The notes under the pieces are model-generated. The model was given only the letters and a program-made list of their open reading frames with translations. It was not told where the DNA came from and made no database searches. 64,000 nucleotides of DNA from Nitrosococcus wardiae (GTDB lineage Bacteria; Pseudomonadota; Gammaproteobacteria; Nitrosococcales; Nitrosococcaceae): the NCBI RefSeq assembly GCF_004421105.1, contig NZ_CP038033.1:1259659-1323658 (forward strand). Reading direction: 5' to 3'. The position numbers were made by a program, and so were the translations under genes. Below, in pieces: positions 7,752 through 16,663 of the stretch (positions are counted from its first letter, which is position 1; every line of letters starts with the position of its first letter).

Positions 7752-9908
7752 TTAACCCTCTCTCCGGGAGGCTGAAAGCAATTTCCCTTTTATTTCCACT
7801 GAGGCCACGGGTAGAGATTTTTCCTCGCGCCGTGCTAGCCGGGGAATGACCACTCGCGTGCCTGCAACTACGGCACTGAAATCTAAATCCGGGTTATATT
7901 GGCGCAATAGCCAAAGGGGAACCTGATACTTTTGCTGAGCCAGCAGCCAAAGGGATTCCCCTTGCTGTACTACATGTTCCTCAGTGCCTATGATACGGTA
8001 TTGTTCGAAGAAAGTCTCTTGCAAACGGCGATGGTAGGCTTGGCGTCGGGCCTCGAAAACCGCAGTTGTAATACGGGAAAAGTCAAGCCTGAGCCGCTGT
8101 CCCACGATCACCGGTCGGCCAACAGGTAAGCTATTGATATTTCGCAATTGCTTGGTGTTCAATTCTAGCCAGTGAGCGTAGTGGCCGAGGGTTTCGGTCG
8201 CTTGGACCTCAATGGTGCCTTCTTTGGTCACAGCGTAGTTGCTGGGATCAGCAGATAAGGCCGGGCCGCACTCTGGGGGCAGTAGGGGTTCGCAGCCACC
8301 TTCCTCCTGGATAACGATGGCGACTTTTTGGATAGCCCCAACTTTGGTTGGGGTAGTCTCTTCTCTCAATACCACCGACGTTGTTTTTGCCCTGCTCGGG
8401 CGTCCTTTCCCCCGCGCAGACACCTGATTTCCCGAAGAAGACACTAACCGTAAATTTTGGCCAGCATAAATTCGGTGTTTATTGGTAATGCCATTGACTT
8501 GCAGTAAGGCTTGTTCGGTAATGCCGAAACGGTGGGCGATCCCAGATAGGGTGTCGCCGCGCTGCACCGTGTAGTGCTGAGTTGGTAAGCCGTCAGCGGG
8601 TAAAGGCAATTGTAGAACTTGACCAACCCGGATATGGTGGCGGCTGGAAAGCCCATTTAGTTTCACTAGTTGACGGACCTTAATGCGGTAGCGTTGGGCA
8701 ATATGGGACAGGGTTTGCCCCCGTTGAACCTTATGAAAGCGGTCCGGTACTTGTCTTTCAAATCGTTCCCAGGGCGCTAAAGAGGCGATTGCCTTGACCC
8801 GGCGACAGGAGGGAATACAGGGTACGCGCAATTCATAGCCCCGGGGCACGTATTTATGCCCATTCCAAATGGGGGAACGCAGGGCAGGATTGCTTTGTTT
8901 GAGTGTAGCTTGCTCAAGTCCCCAAGCCCGCTGCAGGGCATCGACGGGAACAAAGTCCGGAAGTGCTATGACCTCGCTTTTTTCCGGCTTATGGGGCTGA
9001 AAGGGGCCGAAATAGTGCTTTGCTTTGGTATCTACGTCCAATGCAGCAAGAAAGGCCACATAAAAATTGCGCGAGGCAAAGCCAAAAGTAGGACTTTTAT
9101 AGTGTTGCCGGATAGCCACAATATCCGAGGTTCCCACTTGCTCCTTGGCTCGGCGCATCCCTGCGGCGCCGTGATTGTAAGCTGTGATGGCCAAGGGCCA
9201 GCTGCCGGTAATTTTATAATTATGCTGGAGCAAGCGAGCAGCAGCTACGGTAGCCTTAAAGGGATCGAGGCGCTCGTCCACCATTTGGTCAATGCGTAAG
9301 AAACGCCGTCCGGTGGAGCGGGTAAACTGCCACAGCCCGGCTGCGCCAGCATGGGAAAGGGCGGCTGGATTGAATGAGGATTCCACGTGGGGCAGAACCG
9401 CCAATTCCCGCGGCAAATCTAATGAGTGTAAGGTATTAAAAATAAAAGGTTTATAGGCACCAGCGCGGATGAGTCCTGCGCGAAACCGATTGGCCTGTCC
9501 CCGCTGGAAACGAATCCTAGCGGCAGCGGCATGGAGGGTTTGATTGCTCACATTTTGGGGCCAAAGTTTGAGTACCCGCTGTTCCTCTTTGGTGAGATTC
9601 TGGCGGTTGCCTTCGGCGAGTCGAAGCAAGATCGCTTGGTAATGTTGTCGGCGGTCCTGAATGCGCTTTTTAGCAGTCTTCCAGTTTAAGTTGGCAGGCA
9701 CTGAGATAGTTTCATAAACTACATTAAGGTGGTGATTATCATGGATAAATCCATGGTTATTATCGATTTCGGTATAGACCCGGGTCCAGAAACGGATATC
9801 CTGGGTTAGCGCCGGCGGTCGGGGGAATAAATCCCATGATTTAGCCAACACCGGGCTGGCCAGAGAAAGCAAGGCGCCCATAAAAATCACGGCAGAGGGG
9901 TAAGACAT
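7752..9908 (-). CDS. mltD: Membrane-bound lytic murein transglycosylase D with four LysM repeats
   Basis: It cleaves the glycan strand of peptidoglycan with formation of 1,6-anhydromuramic ends, in the periplasm. A signal peptide (SYPSAVIFMGALLSLASPVLA) opens the protein. The SLT domain lies at about residues 160-285, with the catalytic glutamate in LPHVESSFNP (about residue 176). Four LysM repeats follow: about 392-435, 445-488, 564-608 (divergent) and 644-689. The longest frame begins at 9926, but ATG 9908 has GGAG at a better distance, whereas the upstream ATG has no ribosome-binding site. At about 718 residues it is longer than E. coli MltD because of the additional LysM modules. Confidence 0.9.
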   Translation of the reverse strand: MSYPSAVIFMGALLSLASPVLAKSWDLFPRPPALTQDIRFWTRVYTEIDNNHGFIHDNHHLNVVYETISVPANLNWKTAKKRIQDRRQHYQAILLRLAEGNRQNLTKEEQRVLKLWPQNVSNQTLHAAAARIRFQRGQANRFRAGLIRAGAYKPFIFNTLHSLDLPRELAVLPHVESSFNPAALSHAGAAGLWQFTRSTGRRFLRIDQMVDERLDPFKATVAAARLLQHNYKITGSWPLAITAYNHGAAGMRRAKEQVGTSDIVAIRQHYKSPTFGFASRNFYVAFLAALDVDTKAKHYFGPFQPHKPEKSEVIALPDFVPVDALQRAWGLEQATLKQSNPALRSPIWNGHKYVPRGYELRVPCIPSCRRVKAIASLAPWERFERQVPDRFHKVQRGQTLSHIAQRYRIKVRQLVKLNGLSSRHHIRVGQVLQLPLPADGLPTQHYTVQRGDTLSGIAHRFGITEQALLQVNGITNKHRIYAGQNLRLVSSSGNQVSARGKGRPSRAKTTSVVLREETTPTKVGAIQKVAIVIQEEGGCEPLLPPECGPALSADPSNYAVTKEGTIEVQATETLGHYAHWLELNTKQLRNINSLPVGRPVIVGQRLRLDFSRITTAVFEARRQAYHRRLQETFFEQYRIIGTEEHVVQQGESLWLLAQQKYQVPLWLLRQYNPDLDFSAVVAGTRVVIPRLARREEKSLPVASVEIKGKLLSASRREG

Positions 9909-10257
9909 GTTTTTCTGCTCCAACATGTATTGTTAGTTCTTATTTCGTCCGCGAGCGCGGCAGGTTTAAGGAGTATTTTAAAGGTAAGAAAAACTAGGTA
10001 AAAAGTCGATTGTTTTCTAGGAAGTATTGATTAGTTTCAACTATCATTTGTTAGTAGGGCTGTCCGGGTGATTTTGGTTTTTATTCAATTTCTACTAAAT
10101 TATAGATTGACGTTTTATATAAATTTGGTTAGCAACACCTGCCACATATAGGGATATGTCGCCAGGCCTGCCCAAGTGGCATGTGAGGCTATCCGGGGCC
10201 GAATTTGAACATAAGAACTGAATGATTGCCATCCCATAGCGAAGTGGAGGCCTGAGC
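9909..10257. other. divergent intergenic region, 349 bases
   Basis: This AT-rich spacer separates mltD (minus) from the SRPBCC gene (plus) and must hold promoters for both. TTGACG at about 10107 lies next to an AT-rich TATATAA stretch, but the spacing is too short for a confident call. A small perfect inverted repeat ACATAT/ATATGT occurs at about 10143-10158. No gene is seen. Confidence 0.4.
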
Positions 10258-10731
10258 ATGGTGAGCGCCCAATCAAGCATCGTGATAGTCCGACCTGTCG
10301 ATGATGTGTTCCAATTCATATCGGTAAATTTTTTCCAGAATTATCCTAAATGGTCCCCTGAAGTCGTAGAGCTAGAGAAGCTGTCTGACGGACCGGTAAA
10401 AGTAGGCACCAGGGGAAGGCAAGTCAGAAATGATCAGGGCCGCCGCACGGAGTCGACATTTCGCGTTACCCGATTCGAACCTAATCATTGTTTTTCCTGT
10501 GAGGGAACTGCCCAGACCCCTTTTCGGGTGATTTACAATTTTGAAGCTCTTGATCAAGCGACAAAGGTTAAATTTACCTTCGAATTATTAAAGATTGACT
10601 TTTTTATGCGACCCTTTGAAAAGCTTATTGAGGCGGCTATCCGAGGAGGAGCGGACAGAGTAGTGCATAATCTCAAAGGGCTACTCGAAGAAGAAGCAAC
10701 GGAGTCCTCAGGCTCTGCCAAGCGTTCATGA
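10258..10731 (+). CDS. SRPBCC (START/polyketide-cyclase-like) domain protein
   Basis: A 157-residue single-domain protein whose pattern fits the SRPBCC helix-grip fold: the opening SIVIVRPVDDVFQFISVNFFQNYPKW, a mid-sequence GTRGRQV, and a long C-terminal helix. Members bind hydrophobic ligands or act as small cyclases and coenzyme-binding proteins. No catalytic motif allows a narrower call. It is the first gene of a plus-strand run that continues with the LOV gene 115 bases downstream. GTG/ATG alternatives were not resolved; ATG 10258 follows GGAGGCCTGAGC and is acceptable. Confidence 0.7.
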   Translation: MVSAQSSIVIVRPVDDVFQFISVNFFQNYPKWSPEVVELEKLSDGPVKVGTRGRQVRNDQGRRTESTFRVTRFEPNHCFSCEGTAQTPFRVIYNFEALDQATKVKFTFELLKIDFFMRPFEKLIEAAIRGGADRVVHNLKGLLEEEATESSGSAKRS

Positions 10732-10846
10732 GCAGCCCGAATAAATCTTATGGGTTGTCCCTAGACTTGGGAAGGTCAATATCAATCTCAGAGAGCCACT
10801 CTGGGGCGGCGAAGTGTCTGCTCGCTTCGGAAAGAGGAGAAAAGCG

Positions 10847-11296
10847 ATGTCATTTATCGTTGAAAAAGATGAGGGGCTTATACCTCGGGTTTTATCGCAA
10901 ATCTTGGACTCCTGTGTAAATGGAGTCTCGTTAACTGATCCTGATCAGGAAGATAATCCTCTTGTTTATGTCAATGAAGCCTTTGAGAAAATAACCGGCT
11001 ATAAAAAAGAGGAAATTCTTGGCAAGAATTGTCGTGTTTTGCAAGGTGACGATAGGAATCAGGAGGAAGTCAAACGTCTCAGAGAAGCTATTCAAAAGCG
11101 AGTTCCCATTGAGGTGGACATAAGAAATTACAAAAAAAATGGCGAGCTTTTTTATAACCACCTCGCTATCAATCCGGTATTCGATCAAGATGGCAACCTG
11201 CTTTATTTTTTAGGGATACAATATGATGTCACAAAGCAAGTTCTTGCAGAGCAGGAAATAGAAAAACTCCGCCAGGCCTTGGGAGAGAAAACTTAA
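10847..11296 (+). CDS. stand-alone LOV (blue-light) photoreceptor domain protein
   Basis: This is a short LOV protein of 149 residues. The flavin-binding signature GKNCRVLQG contains the adduct-forming cysteine (Cys62), followed by the conserved QGDDRNQ. The other LOV hallmarks are present: NYKKNGELFYNHL around residues 94-106 and GIQYDVT around 123-129. LOV domains bind FMN and form a blue-light-induced cysteinyl adduct. No effector domain follows, only a C-terminal helix (about residues 130-149), as in other 'short LOV' proteins that signal through dimerisation or a partner. I place the start at ATG 10847 because AGAGGAGA precedes it by about 6 bases; a longer frame opens at 10814. Its partner is not obvious. 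Confidence 0.9.
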   Translation: MSFIVEKDEGLIPRVLSQILDSCVNGVSLTDPDQEDNPLVYVNEAFEKITGYKKEEILGKNCRVLQGDDRNQEEVKRLREAIQKRVPIEVDIRNYKKNGELFYNHLAINPVFDQDGNLLYFLGIQYDVTKQVLAEQEIEKLRQALGEKT

Positions 11297-11424
11297 AAAT
11301 CATAGGCGCTCACAGGTTAGCAAGCAGATATTTTTAAGTGCTTATATTAAATGAATTTTTTATTGACGGGACGGTTTTTTTTGGGGTAGAAGTTATAAGG
11401 ATTTAAAAACGAGGAAGTGCTCCT

Positions 11425-12048
11425 ATGGGCGAAAATCGTCAGCGCTCAGAATTGGTGACCCGATCCGGGTTACGGCCCTTTTTTTATGATTCTGTGCAAG
11501 ATGCGATTGAAAATCAGCACGTGGAAGCAGATGAAGCAACGATTCTTTATCTGGTTAATCTCCTCACTGATTTTTCTCGTTCGGAAAAAATTTTTGGCTA
11601 TACCCAGGAAGGGCCTGTCCTGCAGCCCTTGGCTGAACTGTATGGCTTTGCTGTTGAAGCCACCTCCCAGAGTGAACGTAAGCTTATACTACAACGTTTA
11701 GGCGATGTGGCTTTATTCATTTCTGGACTTTTTTCCGGCTACTTTCATCGCCGGTTAGTGAATGTAGACTACTACATCGCCATGGGGGGGAGCGCCTACG
11801 CTTATCTGTATGACCTCAAGAGCCAAAGTCCAAGAGAGCAGGCCCTAGCGACGATTTTTCGACAGTTATCCCGACAATTTGTGCAGTTTGTTGATGTGCT
11901 GGCGGAAGTTGGTGAAAATGCCTTCGGTTCAAACAAGCAGGATATCTTCGAACTCTATGAATTATGGGTAAAGACAGGCAGCCCCCGCCTTGAACGTAAG
12001 CTAAGAGACTTTGGTATTAGCCCACAACATTTTGGACCGGTCCATTAG
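11425..12048 (+). CDS. conserved-looking hypothetical protein (207 aa)
   Basis: I do not recognise this family. The 207-residue soluble protein is predicted to be largely helical, with no signal peptide. It contains a tract YIAMGGSAYAYLYD (about residue 118) and ends in an Arg/Lys-rich segment. A weak AGGAAGTGCTCCT leader precedes ATG 11425. The stop is eight bases before the next frame, so the two are very probably one operon. Its position after the LOV gene makes a regulatory or signalling role possible, but this is only context. Confidence 0.7.
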   Translation: MGENRQRSELVTRSGLRPFFYDSVQDAIENQHVEADEATILYLVNLLTDFSRSEKIFGYTQEGPVLQPLAELYGFAVEATSQSERKLILQRLGDVALFISGLFSGYFHRRLVNVDYYIAMGGSAYAYLYDLKSQSPREQALATIFRQLSRQFVQFVDVLAEVGENAFGSNKQDIFELYELWVKTGSPRLERKLRDFGISPQHFGPVH

Positions 12049-12056
12049 AAACCATT

Positions 12057-12713
12057 GTGGATTTGAATGCTCTTCAAGCCCAGCTTGAACATATTTACGA
12101 TGTTCGTACCTACCATCGGGTAGAAGATTTCCTAGTCACAGACCCGACTTTAGTGGATCAATTTACGGAGGATTCTAGGAGTGGGCAATCCCCATCGATG
12201 GAATCGCTCTTGATTCGCCAGGGCGAGGATAATCTTGATCTCGCTTTGTATCTTAATCAGGAACTGCTTGACCAGCTGGGGCGTGATAATCCCACAGAAT
12301 TACTCCATGATGGCAATTTGGCAGAATTTTGGTTTGCCCTTGAAGGGGTGAGCCATTTCCTTTATCTTGCCTGGAATGCGGGTTTTGAGCGCACGGTGAC
12401 ACAATTAGAACTCGAACTTCAAGCTGAAATTGATAAGTGCGTGCTGACTGCAGCATTGGTCTATCATCAACGGGGAATAGCAGATATGCGACTGCTGAGG
12501 CGTGTGCTTTTTGAAGAAACACGCCTTCGTGATGGGCTTGATAATATCCAACAGCAGCGGTATCGAGAAGCCAACCGTCTTGCTGCCCGCTATTGCGGTA
12601 CTCTTGAGGAGAAGTATTCGCTTATTCCTCAAAATTCATATTTAGTCAATGAGCTGCGGCGCTTTTATCGAATGCCCCAAAGTCGTAAGATCCGGCATAT
12701 CCGAGTGGTTTGA
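12057..12713 (+). CDS. hypothetical protein (218 aa), operon partner of 11425-12048
   Basis: Unrecognised, 218 residues, acidic N-terminal half and basic C-terminus (SRKIRHIRVV). It appears all-helical, without membrane segments. The start at GTG 12057 is nine bases after the preceding stop and lacks an obvious Shine-Dalgarno, which suits translational coupling. Internal TTG starts cannot be excluded. The pair 11425/12057 share similar length and composition (YLxxxLxxF, LELELQ, helix-rich) and may form a complex. Confidence 0.65.
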   Translation: MDLNALQAQLEHIYDVRTYHRVEDFLVTDPTLVDQFTEDSRSGQSPSMESLLIRQGEDNLDLALYLNQELLDQLGRDNPTELLHDGNLAEFWFALEGVSHFLYLAWNAGFERTVTQLELELQAEIDKCVLTAALVYHQRGIADMRLLRRVLFEETRLRDGLDNIQQQRYREANRLAARYCGTLEEKYSLIPQNSYLVNELRRFYRMPQSRKIRHIRVV

Positions 12714-12791
12714 ATTTTGCATCTCCTCTGTTGAATAACTTGCAACTATGGCCTCTTAGCATTCATGAGAGGCCCAGCGGAGGAATTTGAG

Positions 12792-12974
12792 ATGCGGGGA
12801 CAAAGCAACCAATGGCAAATAAGATATCGTCTTTGTTGGCGCGACCGGAAGAGCTGCGAATATGGGTATAGCGCTTGGATGGATGATCCTAAGCGAGCTT
12901 GGGAGGCACTTTTACGTACCCCGACGACCTGGAATCGGATGTACTGGTTGGAAACACGCCGAATCTGGTATTAA
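12792..12974 (+). CDS. small hypothetical protein (60 aa), aromatic-rich
   Basis: A 60-residue, tryptophan- and arginine-rich protein. The start at ATG 12792 is chosen because GGAGGA lies seven bases upstream; the longer frame from 12765 has none. It contains six Trp, two Cys (LCWRDRKSCEYGY) and no hydrophobic segment. Ribosome-binding quality and length argue for a real gene, but no family is recognised. Confidence 0.5.
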   Translation: MRGQSNQWQIRYRLCWRDRKSCEYGYSAWMDDPKRAWEALLRTPTTWNRMYWLETRRIWY

Positions 12975-13061
12975 AAACAGCGGGTAGGTTTTTTCTCGCC
13001 GGTGAGAATGGCATATGAGTGGGAAAATGGCGATAATCATGGGGTGAATATTGGAGAGTCC

Positions 13062-14507
13062 ATGAACCTTCCCATTACCGATAAGACCTTATCTGCTTTA
13101 GATCCTTCCCCAGCCCATCTTCAAAAGCTCCTTGATGAAGTGGGCCAGCGGTTGGCCGCCTTTATTGAAACGGTAGATCAGCAACCTGCCCAGGCTGCTG
13201 ATCACTTTGACCCCCAAGCCTCCTGGCTGCGGGAGCCAATACCCGAAACCCCCAGCGCCCCAGGGGAGCTGCTCGATTTTATTTTCGAGCAAGTGATCCC
13301 GATTGCCTTCAATTCAGCTAGCCCGGGCTATCTCGCCTATGTCCCGGGAGGGGGATTGTTTTCCTCGGCCCTGGGGGAGTTGATTGCCGCTACCGTCAAT
13401 CGCTACACAGGCAAGTGGGGGGCCGCGCCTGCTGCCGTTGAGCTAGAAACCCAGTTTCTTCGTTGGTTGGCAGAATTGATGGGGTTGCCTCAAGGCTCGC
13501 TGGGGGTTTTGACTTCGGGGGCCTCCATGTCAACCCTTATCGCCCTAGTTGCTGCCAGGGAGAAATATCTGGGGGATCACCTTCTGGAGGGCACTGTTTA
13601 TTATTCTAGTGAAGTGCACCATGCGGTGATCAAAGCGGCCCGGGTGGCCGGTATTCCCACCAGGAATCTGCGGCCTATCCAGGTGGATACACGGTTTCGC
13701 CTGCGAGCTGATCGGCTTGAAGACGCGGTGCGCCGGGATCGCCAGCGAGGGCTGTTTCCTTTCTTTGTTTGTGGTACTGCTGGGACGGTGAATACGGGCG
13801 CCATGGATCCTCTGGCTGAGCTTGCCGCCATAGCCGCAAAGCATGATCTTTGGTTTCATGTGGATGGGGCCTATGGGGCTGGCTTTCGAATGTTACCGGA
13901 GCTGCAACCCCTATTTACAGGGATGGAGCAGGCGGATTCTATCGCGATGGATCCCCACAAGGGACTCTTTCTGGCCTATGGGACCGGGGCTCTACTCCTG
14001 CCTGAGATGTCGAATCTACGCCGGGCGTTTAGTGCCTCGGGGGCTTACCTTCCGGCGTCCCAGGCAAGCGACGAACATTTGGACTTTTGTGAGCTCTCGC
14101 CAGAACTTTCCCGTGAGTGGCGGGGGCTGCGTCTTTGGTTACCCTTTAAGCTCCATGGAGTGGCGGCTTTTCGCCAGGCACTGGGGGAGAAGCGCCGTTT
14201 GGCGATCCAGGCCTGGCGGCGGCTTTCCCTGGAGCCTGATGTGGAAATTGCCGCTCCTCCCGAACTTTCCCTTTTTGCTTTTCGGCAATGTTTTGAGGGA
14301 ATCACTAGGGAGGAAGAAAATCGTCGCAATCAAGCATTGCTGGAACGCATTAATCAATCTCGCCGTATCATGATTACGGGAACGGAGATCAATGGCCGCT
14401 ATTTCTTGAGAATCTGTATCCTCCATTTGCGTACCCATGAAGCCATATTAAACGAAGGGCTCGACCTTATCCTGGAGGCGCTCGCCGAGGCAAGAAAGCG
14501 TTTTTAG
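13062..14507 (+). CDS. PLP-dependent group II amino-acid decarboxylase
   Basis: A fold-type I PLP enzyme of 481 residues related to aromatic-L-amino-acid and glutamate decarboxylases. The HVDGAYG motif (PLP-ring aspartate, about residue 266) and the Schiff-base lysine in SIAMDPHKGLF (about residue 294) are visible, as is the C-terminal pyridoxal-dependent decarboxylase region. ATG 13062 is preceded by GGAGAG at about 8 bases, so I prefer it to the upstream ATG at 13002. The substrate (tryptophan, tyrosine, DOPA or other) cannot be assigned. Its stop codon overlaps the stop of the convergent phosphatidyltransferase gene. Confidence 0.88.
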   Translation: MNLPITDKTLSALDPSPAHLQKLLDEVGQRLAAFIETVDQQPAQAADHFDPQASWLREPIPETPSAPGELLDFIFEQVIPIAFNSASPGYLAYVPGGGLFSSALGELIAATVNRYTGKWGAAPAAVELETQFLRWLAELMGLPQGSLGVLTSGASMSTLIALVAAREKYLGDHLLEGTVYYSSEVHHAVIKAARVAGIPTRNLRPIQVDTRFRLRADRLEDAVRRDRQRGLFPFFVCGTAGTVNTGAMDPLAELAAIAAKHDLWFHVDGAYGAGFRMLPELQPLFTGMEQADSIAMDPHKGLFLAYGTGALLLPEMSNLRRAFSASGAYLPASQASDEHLDFCELSPELSREWRGLRLWLPFKLHGVAAFRQALGEKRRLAIQAWRRLSLEPDVEIAAPPELSLFAFRQCFEGITREEENRRNQALLERINQSRRIMITGTEINGRYFLRICILHLRTHEAILNEGLDLILEALAEARKRF

Positions 14508-15112
14508 TCTATAGGTTTGGAGCGAAGATTGCTGGAAATATGGAAGAAGCGTTGGCCGGCTGTCCATAGACTGAGAACCGCAAGCAGATAAATCGCTTCG
14601 ATGAGCAGGTCAAAAATTAAACCGATTCCCATGATGATGACCCGTTCGGGGCGGCTTACCCAACCAATAGCGCAAGTGATGCCTAAAGCTTCTGCCCGAG
14701 CCCGGGTGTAACTGGTGAGCATCCCCCCCAGCAGGGCCAATACAACCCCAGCCACCGCGGCGGCTTGCCCTTCCAAGGCTAAGCGGTAGGCGATGGCCAT
14801 CAACATTGCCCCTTCGCTGATCCGATCCAGGGTGGAGTCAAGAAATGCGCCAAAGGGAGTGATTTTTTTCTCCAACCGGGCTAAGGCACCATCCAGAATA
14901 TCAAGGCTGCTCCCTAACAGGAATAGAATACCGGCGGCAACGGGATAACCGGCCATCAAGATTCCCATGGCAATTAGGGCGAGGACAAAGCCGGCGATAC
15001 TAATTTGATTGGGAGACAACCGGGAGCGGGCTAGTAGGCGCACGACTGGCGCTAGAATTTGGCGCACATAGTACTGTGAGATAGCGCGTAATTTTTCCAC
15101 TACTTGATCCAC
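14504..15112 (-). CDS. CDP-alcohol phosphatidyltransferase, probable phosphatidylinositol-phosphate synthase
   Basis: An integral membrane enzyme of 202 residues with about six transmembrane helices. The family signature D-x2-D-G-x2-A-R-x8-G-x3-D-x3-D is intact in SLDILDGALARLEKKITPFG and the following FLDSTLDR (about residues 68-98). The later tract YTRARAEALGI and RPERVI resembles the inositol-phosphate-using branch (archaetidylinositol-phosphate and mycobacterial phosphatidylinositol-phosphate synthases). It lies directly downstream of an inositol-1-phosphate synthase gene on the same strand, 84 bases apart. The likely reaction is CDP-diacylglycerol plus inositol-1-phosphate to phosphatidylinositol phosphate. 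Family is certain; substrate is an inference from motif and neighbour. Confidence 0.8.
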   Translation of the reverse strand: MDQVVEKLRAISQYYVRQILAPVVRLLARSRLSPNQISIAGFVLALIAMGILMAGYPVAAGILFLLGSSLDILDGALARLEKKITPFGAFLDSTLDRISEGAMLMAIAYRLALEGQAAAVAGVVLALLGGMLTSYTRARAEALGITCAIGWVSRPERVIIMGIGLIFDLLIEAIYLLAVLSLWTAGQRFFHISSNLRSKPID

Positions 15113-15139
15113 CCCGGGTTATGATGTCCCTATGGACAT

Positions 15140-15168
15140 ATCTGCCCCGGCTTTTTGCTGGGGCAGAT
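15140..15168 (-). promoter_or_regulatory. intercistronic hairpin between ino1 and phosphatidyltransferase genes
   Basis: A 12-base stem (outer nine pairs ATCTGCCCC with its complement, then one wobble and two more pairs) closes on a five-base loop. No U-tract follows in either direction. It may partly terminate, or stabilise the upstream message between the two inositol genes. Confidence 0.45.
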
Positions 15169-15196
15169 AAGCTGTTTTCCCATGCCAGGATGTTTC

Positions 15197-16360
15197 TTAT
15201 CTTCGGGATGCTGCAGGTGATTTGTCCTCTTCCTGGCGATGACTGCGTGGTTCAGGTGATTCAACCAATTTATTTTCGATGAAAGCTTCAGTCATTCGGT
15301 AAGCTTCATCATCGGTATATTGTCTTGGAGGATGTTTGCAGAGATAAGCTGAGGGGGCATACAGCACGCCCCCTTGCCCACGTTCCAAGGCTAGCTTAAC
15401 AAACCGGATGGCATCCACGGCAACGCCTGCCGAGTTGGGGGAATCCTCGACCGAAAGACGCAGTTCTAGGTTCATGGGGACATCTCCGAATAGTTTGCCT
15501 TCCATGCGGATGAAGCAAAGTTTATTATCTTTTTGCCAAGCGACGTAATCGCTGGGACCCACATGGATATTTTCTGGATCCAGGCGTTGGTTAGCAACTG
15601 CTTGGATGGCTTCTGTTTTAGATTCCTTCTTGGAGACTAGACGGTGGCGGTTCAACATATTAAGAAAATCTGTATTGCCGCCGGTGTTAAGCTGATAGGT
15701 CCGCTCTAGTTTGACGCCGCGCTTTCTAAATAGATCAGTTAAAGCACGGTGGGTAATAGTGGCTCCCATCTGGGCTTTAATATCGTCTCCGATAATGGGA
15801 AGATTTTTCTCCTCAAAGCGTTTGGCCCAGGCGGGATCGCTGGCGATAAAGACAGGAATATTATTGATAAAAGCGATGCCTGCCTCGAGGGCGCATTCCG
15901 CATAGAAATGGGTCGCTTGTTCCGAGCCTACTGGCAAATAGTTGAGGAGGATTTCCGCTCCGGATTCCCGTAAAATTTGTACGACTTCCTCCTGGGTAGG
16001 TTCAGGGTCATCAGCAAGGATAAAAGTATGCTTGGGATCGTAATCCCGCATGTGCTCTGAGAAGCTATCGAGAATTTTTCCCATTTTGACCCTGATGCCG
16101 GTTGTGGGAATATTCGGGCAGAATACCGCCGTACAATTGGGCTCGGCAAAAATGGCCTCGGCAACGTCTTTGCCCACCTTACGCCCGTCAATGTCAAAGG
16201 CTGCCACCACTTCAATATCCGATGGCTTATAGCCTCCGATCGACCAATGCATCAATCCAATGGCATCTTCTGCTTTCTTATCCCCATAATAATAAATTCC
16301 TTGTAACAATGAACTTGCACAATTGCCTATGCCCGTAATAGCGATCTTAATTTTGCTCAT
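15197..16360 (-). CDS. ino1: inositol-3-phosphate (myo-inositol-1-phosphate) synthase
   Basis: It converts glucose-6-phosphate to myo-inositol-1-phosphate with bound NAD. The 387-residue length and opening IAITGIGNCASSLLQGIYYY match the archaeal/actinobacterial short form. Conserved regions NYLPVGSEQATHFYA, GDDIKAQMGATITHRALTDL and NTGGNTDFLNML, and the active-site SKKESKT lysines, are all present. The last 20 residues (SPEPRSHRQEEDKSPAASRR) are a polar tail. The downstream gene is a CDP-alcohol phosphatidyltransferase, so the product probably feeds inositol phospholipid synthesis rather than free solute production. Such synthases are sporadic in Gammaproteobacteria. Confidence 0.95.
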   Translation of the reverse strand: MSKIKIAITGIGNCASSLLQGIYYYGDKKAEDAIGLMHWSIGGYKPSDIEVVAAFDIDGRKVGKDVAEAIFAEPNCTAVFCPNIPTTGIRVKMGKILDSFSEHMRDYDPKHTFILADDPEPTQEEVVQILRESGAEILLNYLPVGSEQATHFYAECALEAGIAFINNIPVFIASDPAWAKRFEEKNLPIIGDDIKAQMGATITHRALTDLFRKRGVKLERTYQLNTGGNTDFLNMLNRHRLVSKKESKTEAIQAVANQRLDPENIHVGPSDYVAWQKDNKLCFIRMEGKLFGDVPMNLELRLSVEDSPNSAGVAVDAIRFVKLALERGQGGVLYAPSAYLCKHPPRQYTDDEAYRMTEAFIENKLVESPEPRSHRQEEDKSPAASRR

Positions 16361-16663
16361 TGAGTATCAACCTCCATAAATGCAATGAGGCGGACCCCCA
16401 TCCCAAACTATTTTATTAGTATTGTCTCGCGCCTGCGCTTGGTGCAGAAATAGCAGGTCGAGAGGGCCCCACTGGACTGGAGGGGGTTACATCGACCGAA
16501 ACAGCTGTAGGCGGCCTATAGGTAGTTTGAAGTTTGCTCAATATTAATCAATAAATTAATTGGAGCATATTAATTATTATAGAAACTTCTCCTGTTTGGA
16601 AAGCTCAAATCGTTTGGTTTGTTGGAGAAACTTACTCCGGGTGAGTACTAATTCGGGTAAATA
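16361..16663. other. AT-rich intergenic region, 303 bases
   Basis: This region holds the promoter side of ino1. It has AT-rich near-palindromes (ATTAAT/AATTAAT around 16542-16578) and a short imperfect direct repeat, GGGTGAGTACTAATT and GGGTAAATACTAATT, at about 16638-16671 running into the end of the next gene. No coding frame or recognisable RNA is seen. Confidence 0.4.
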
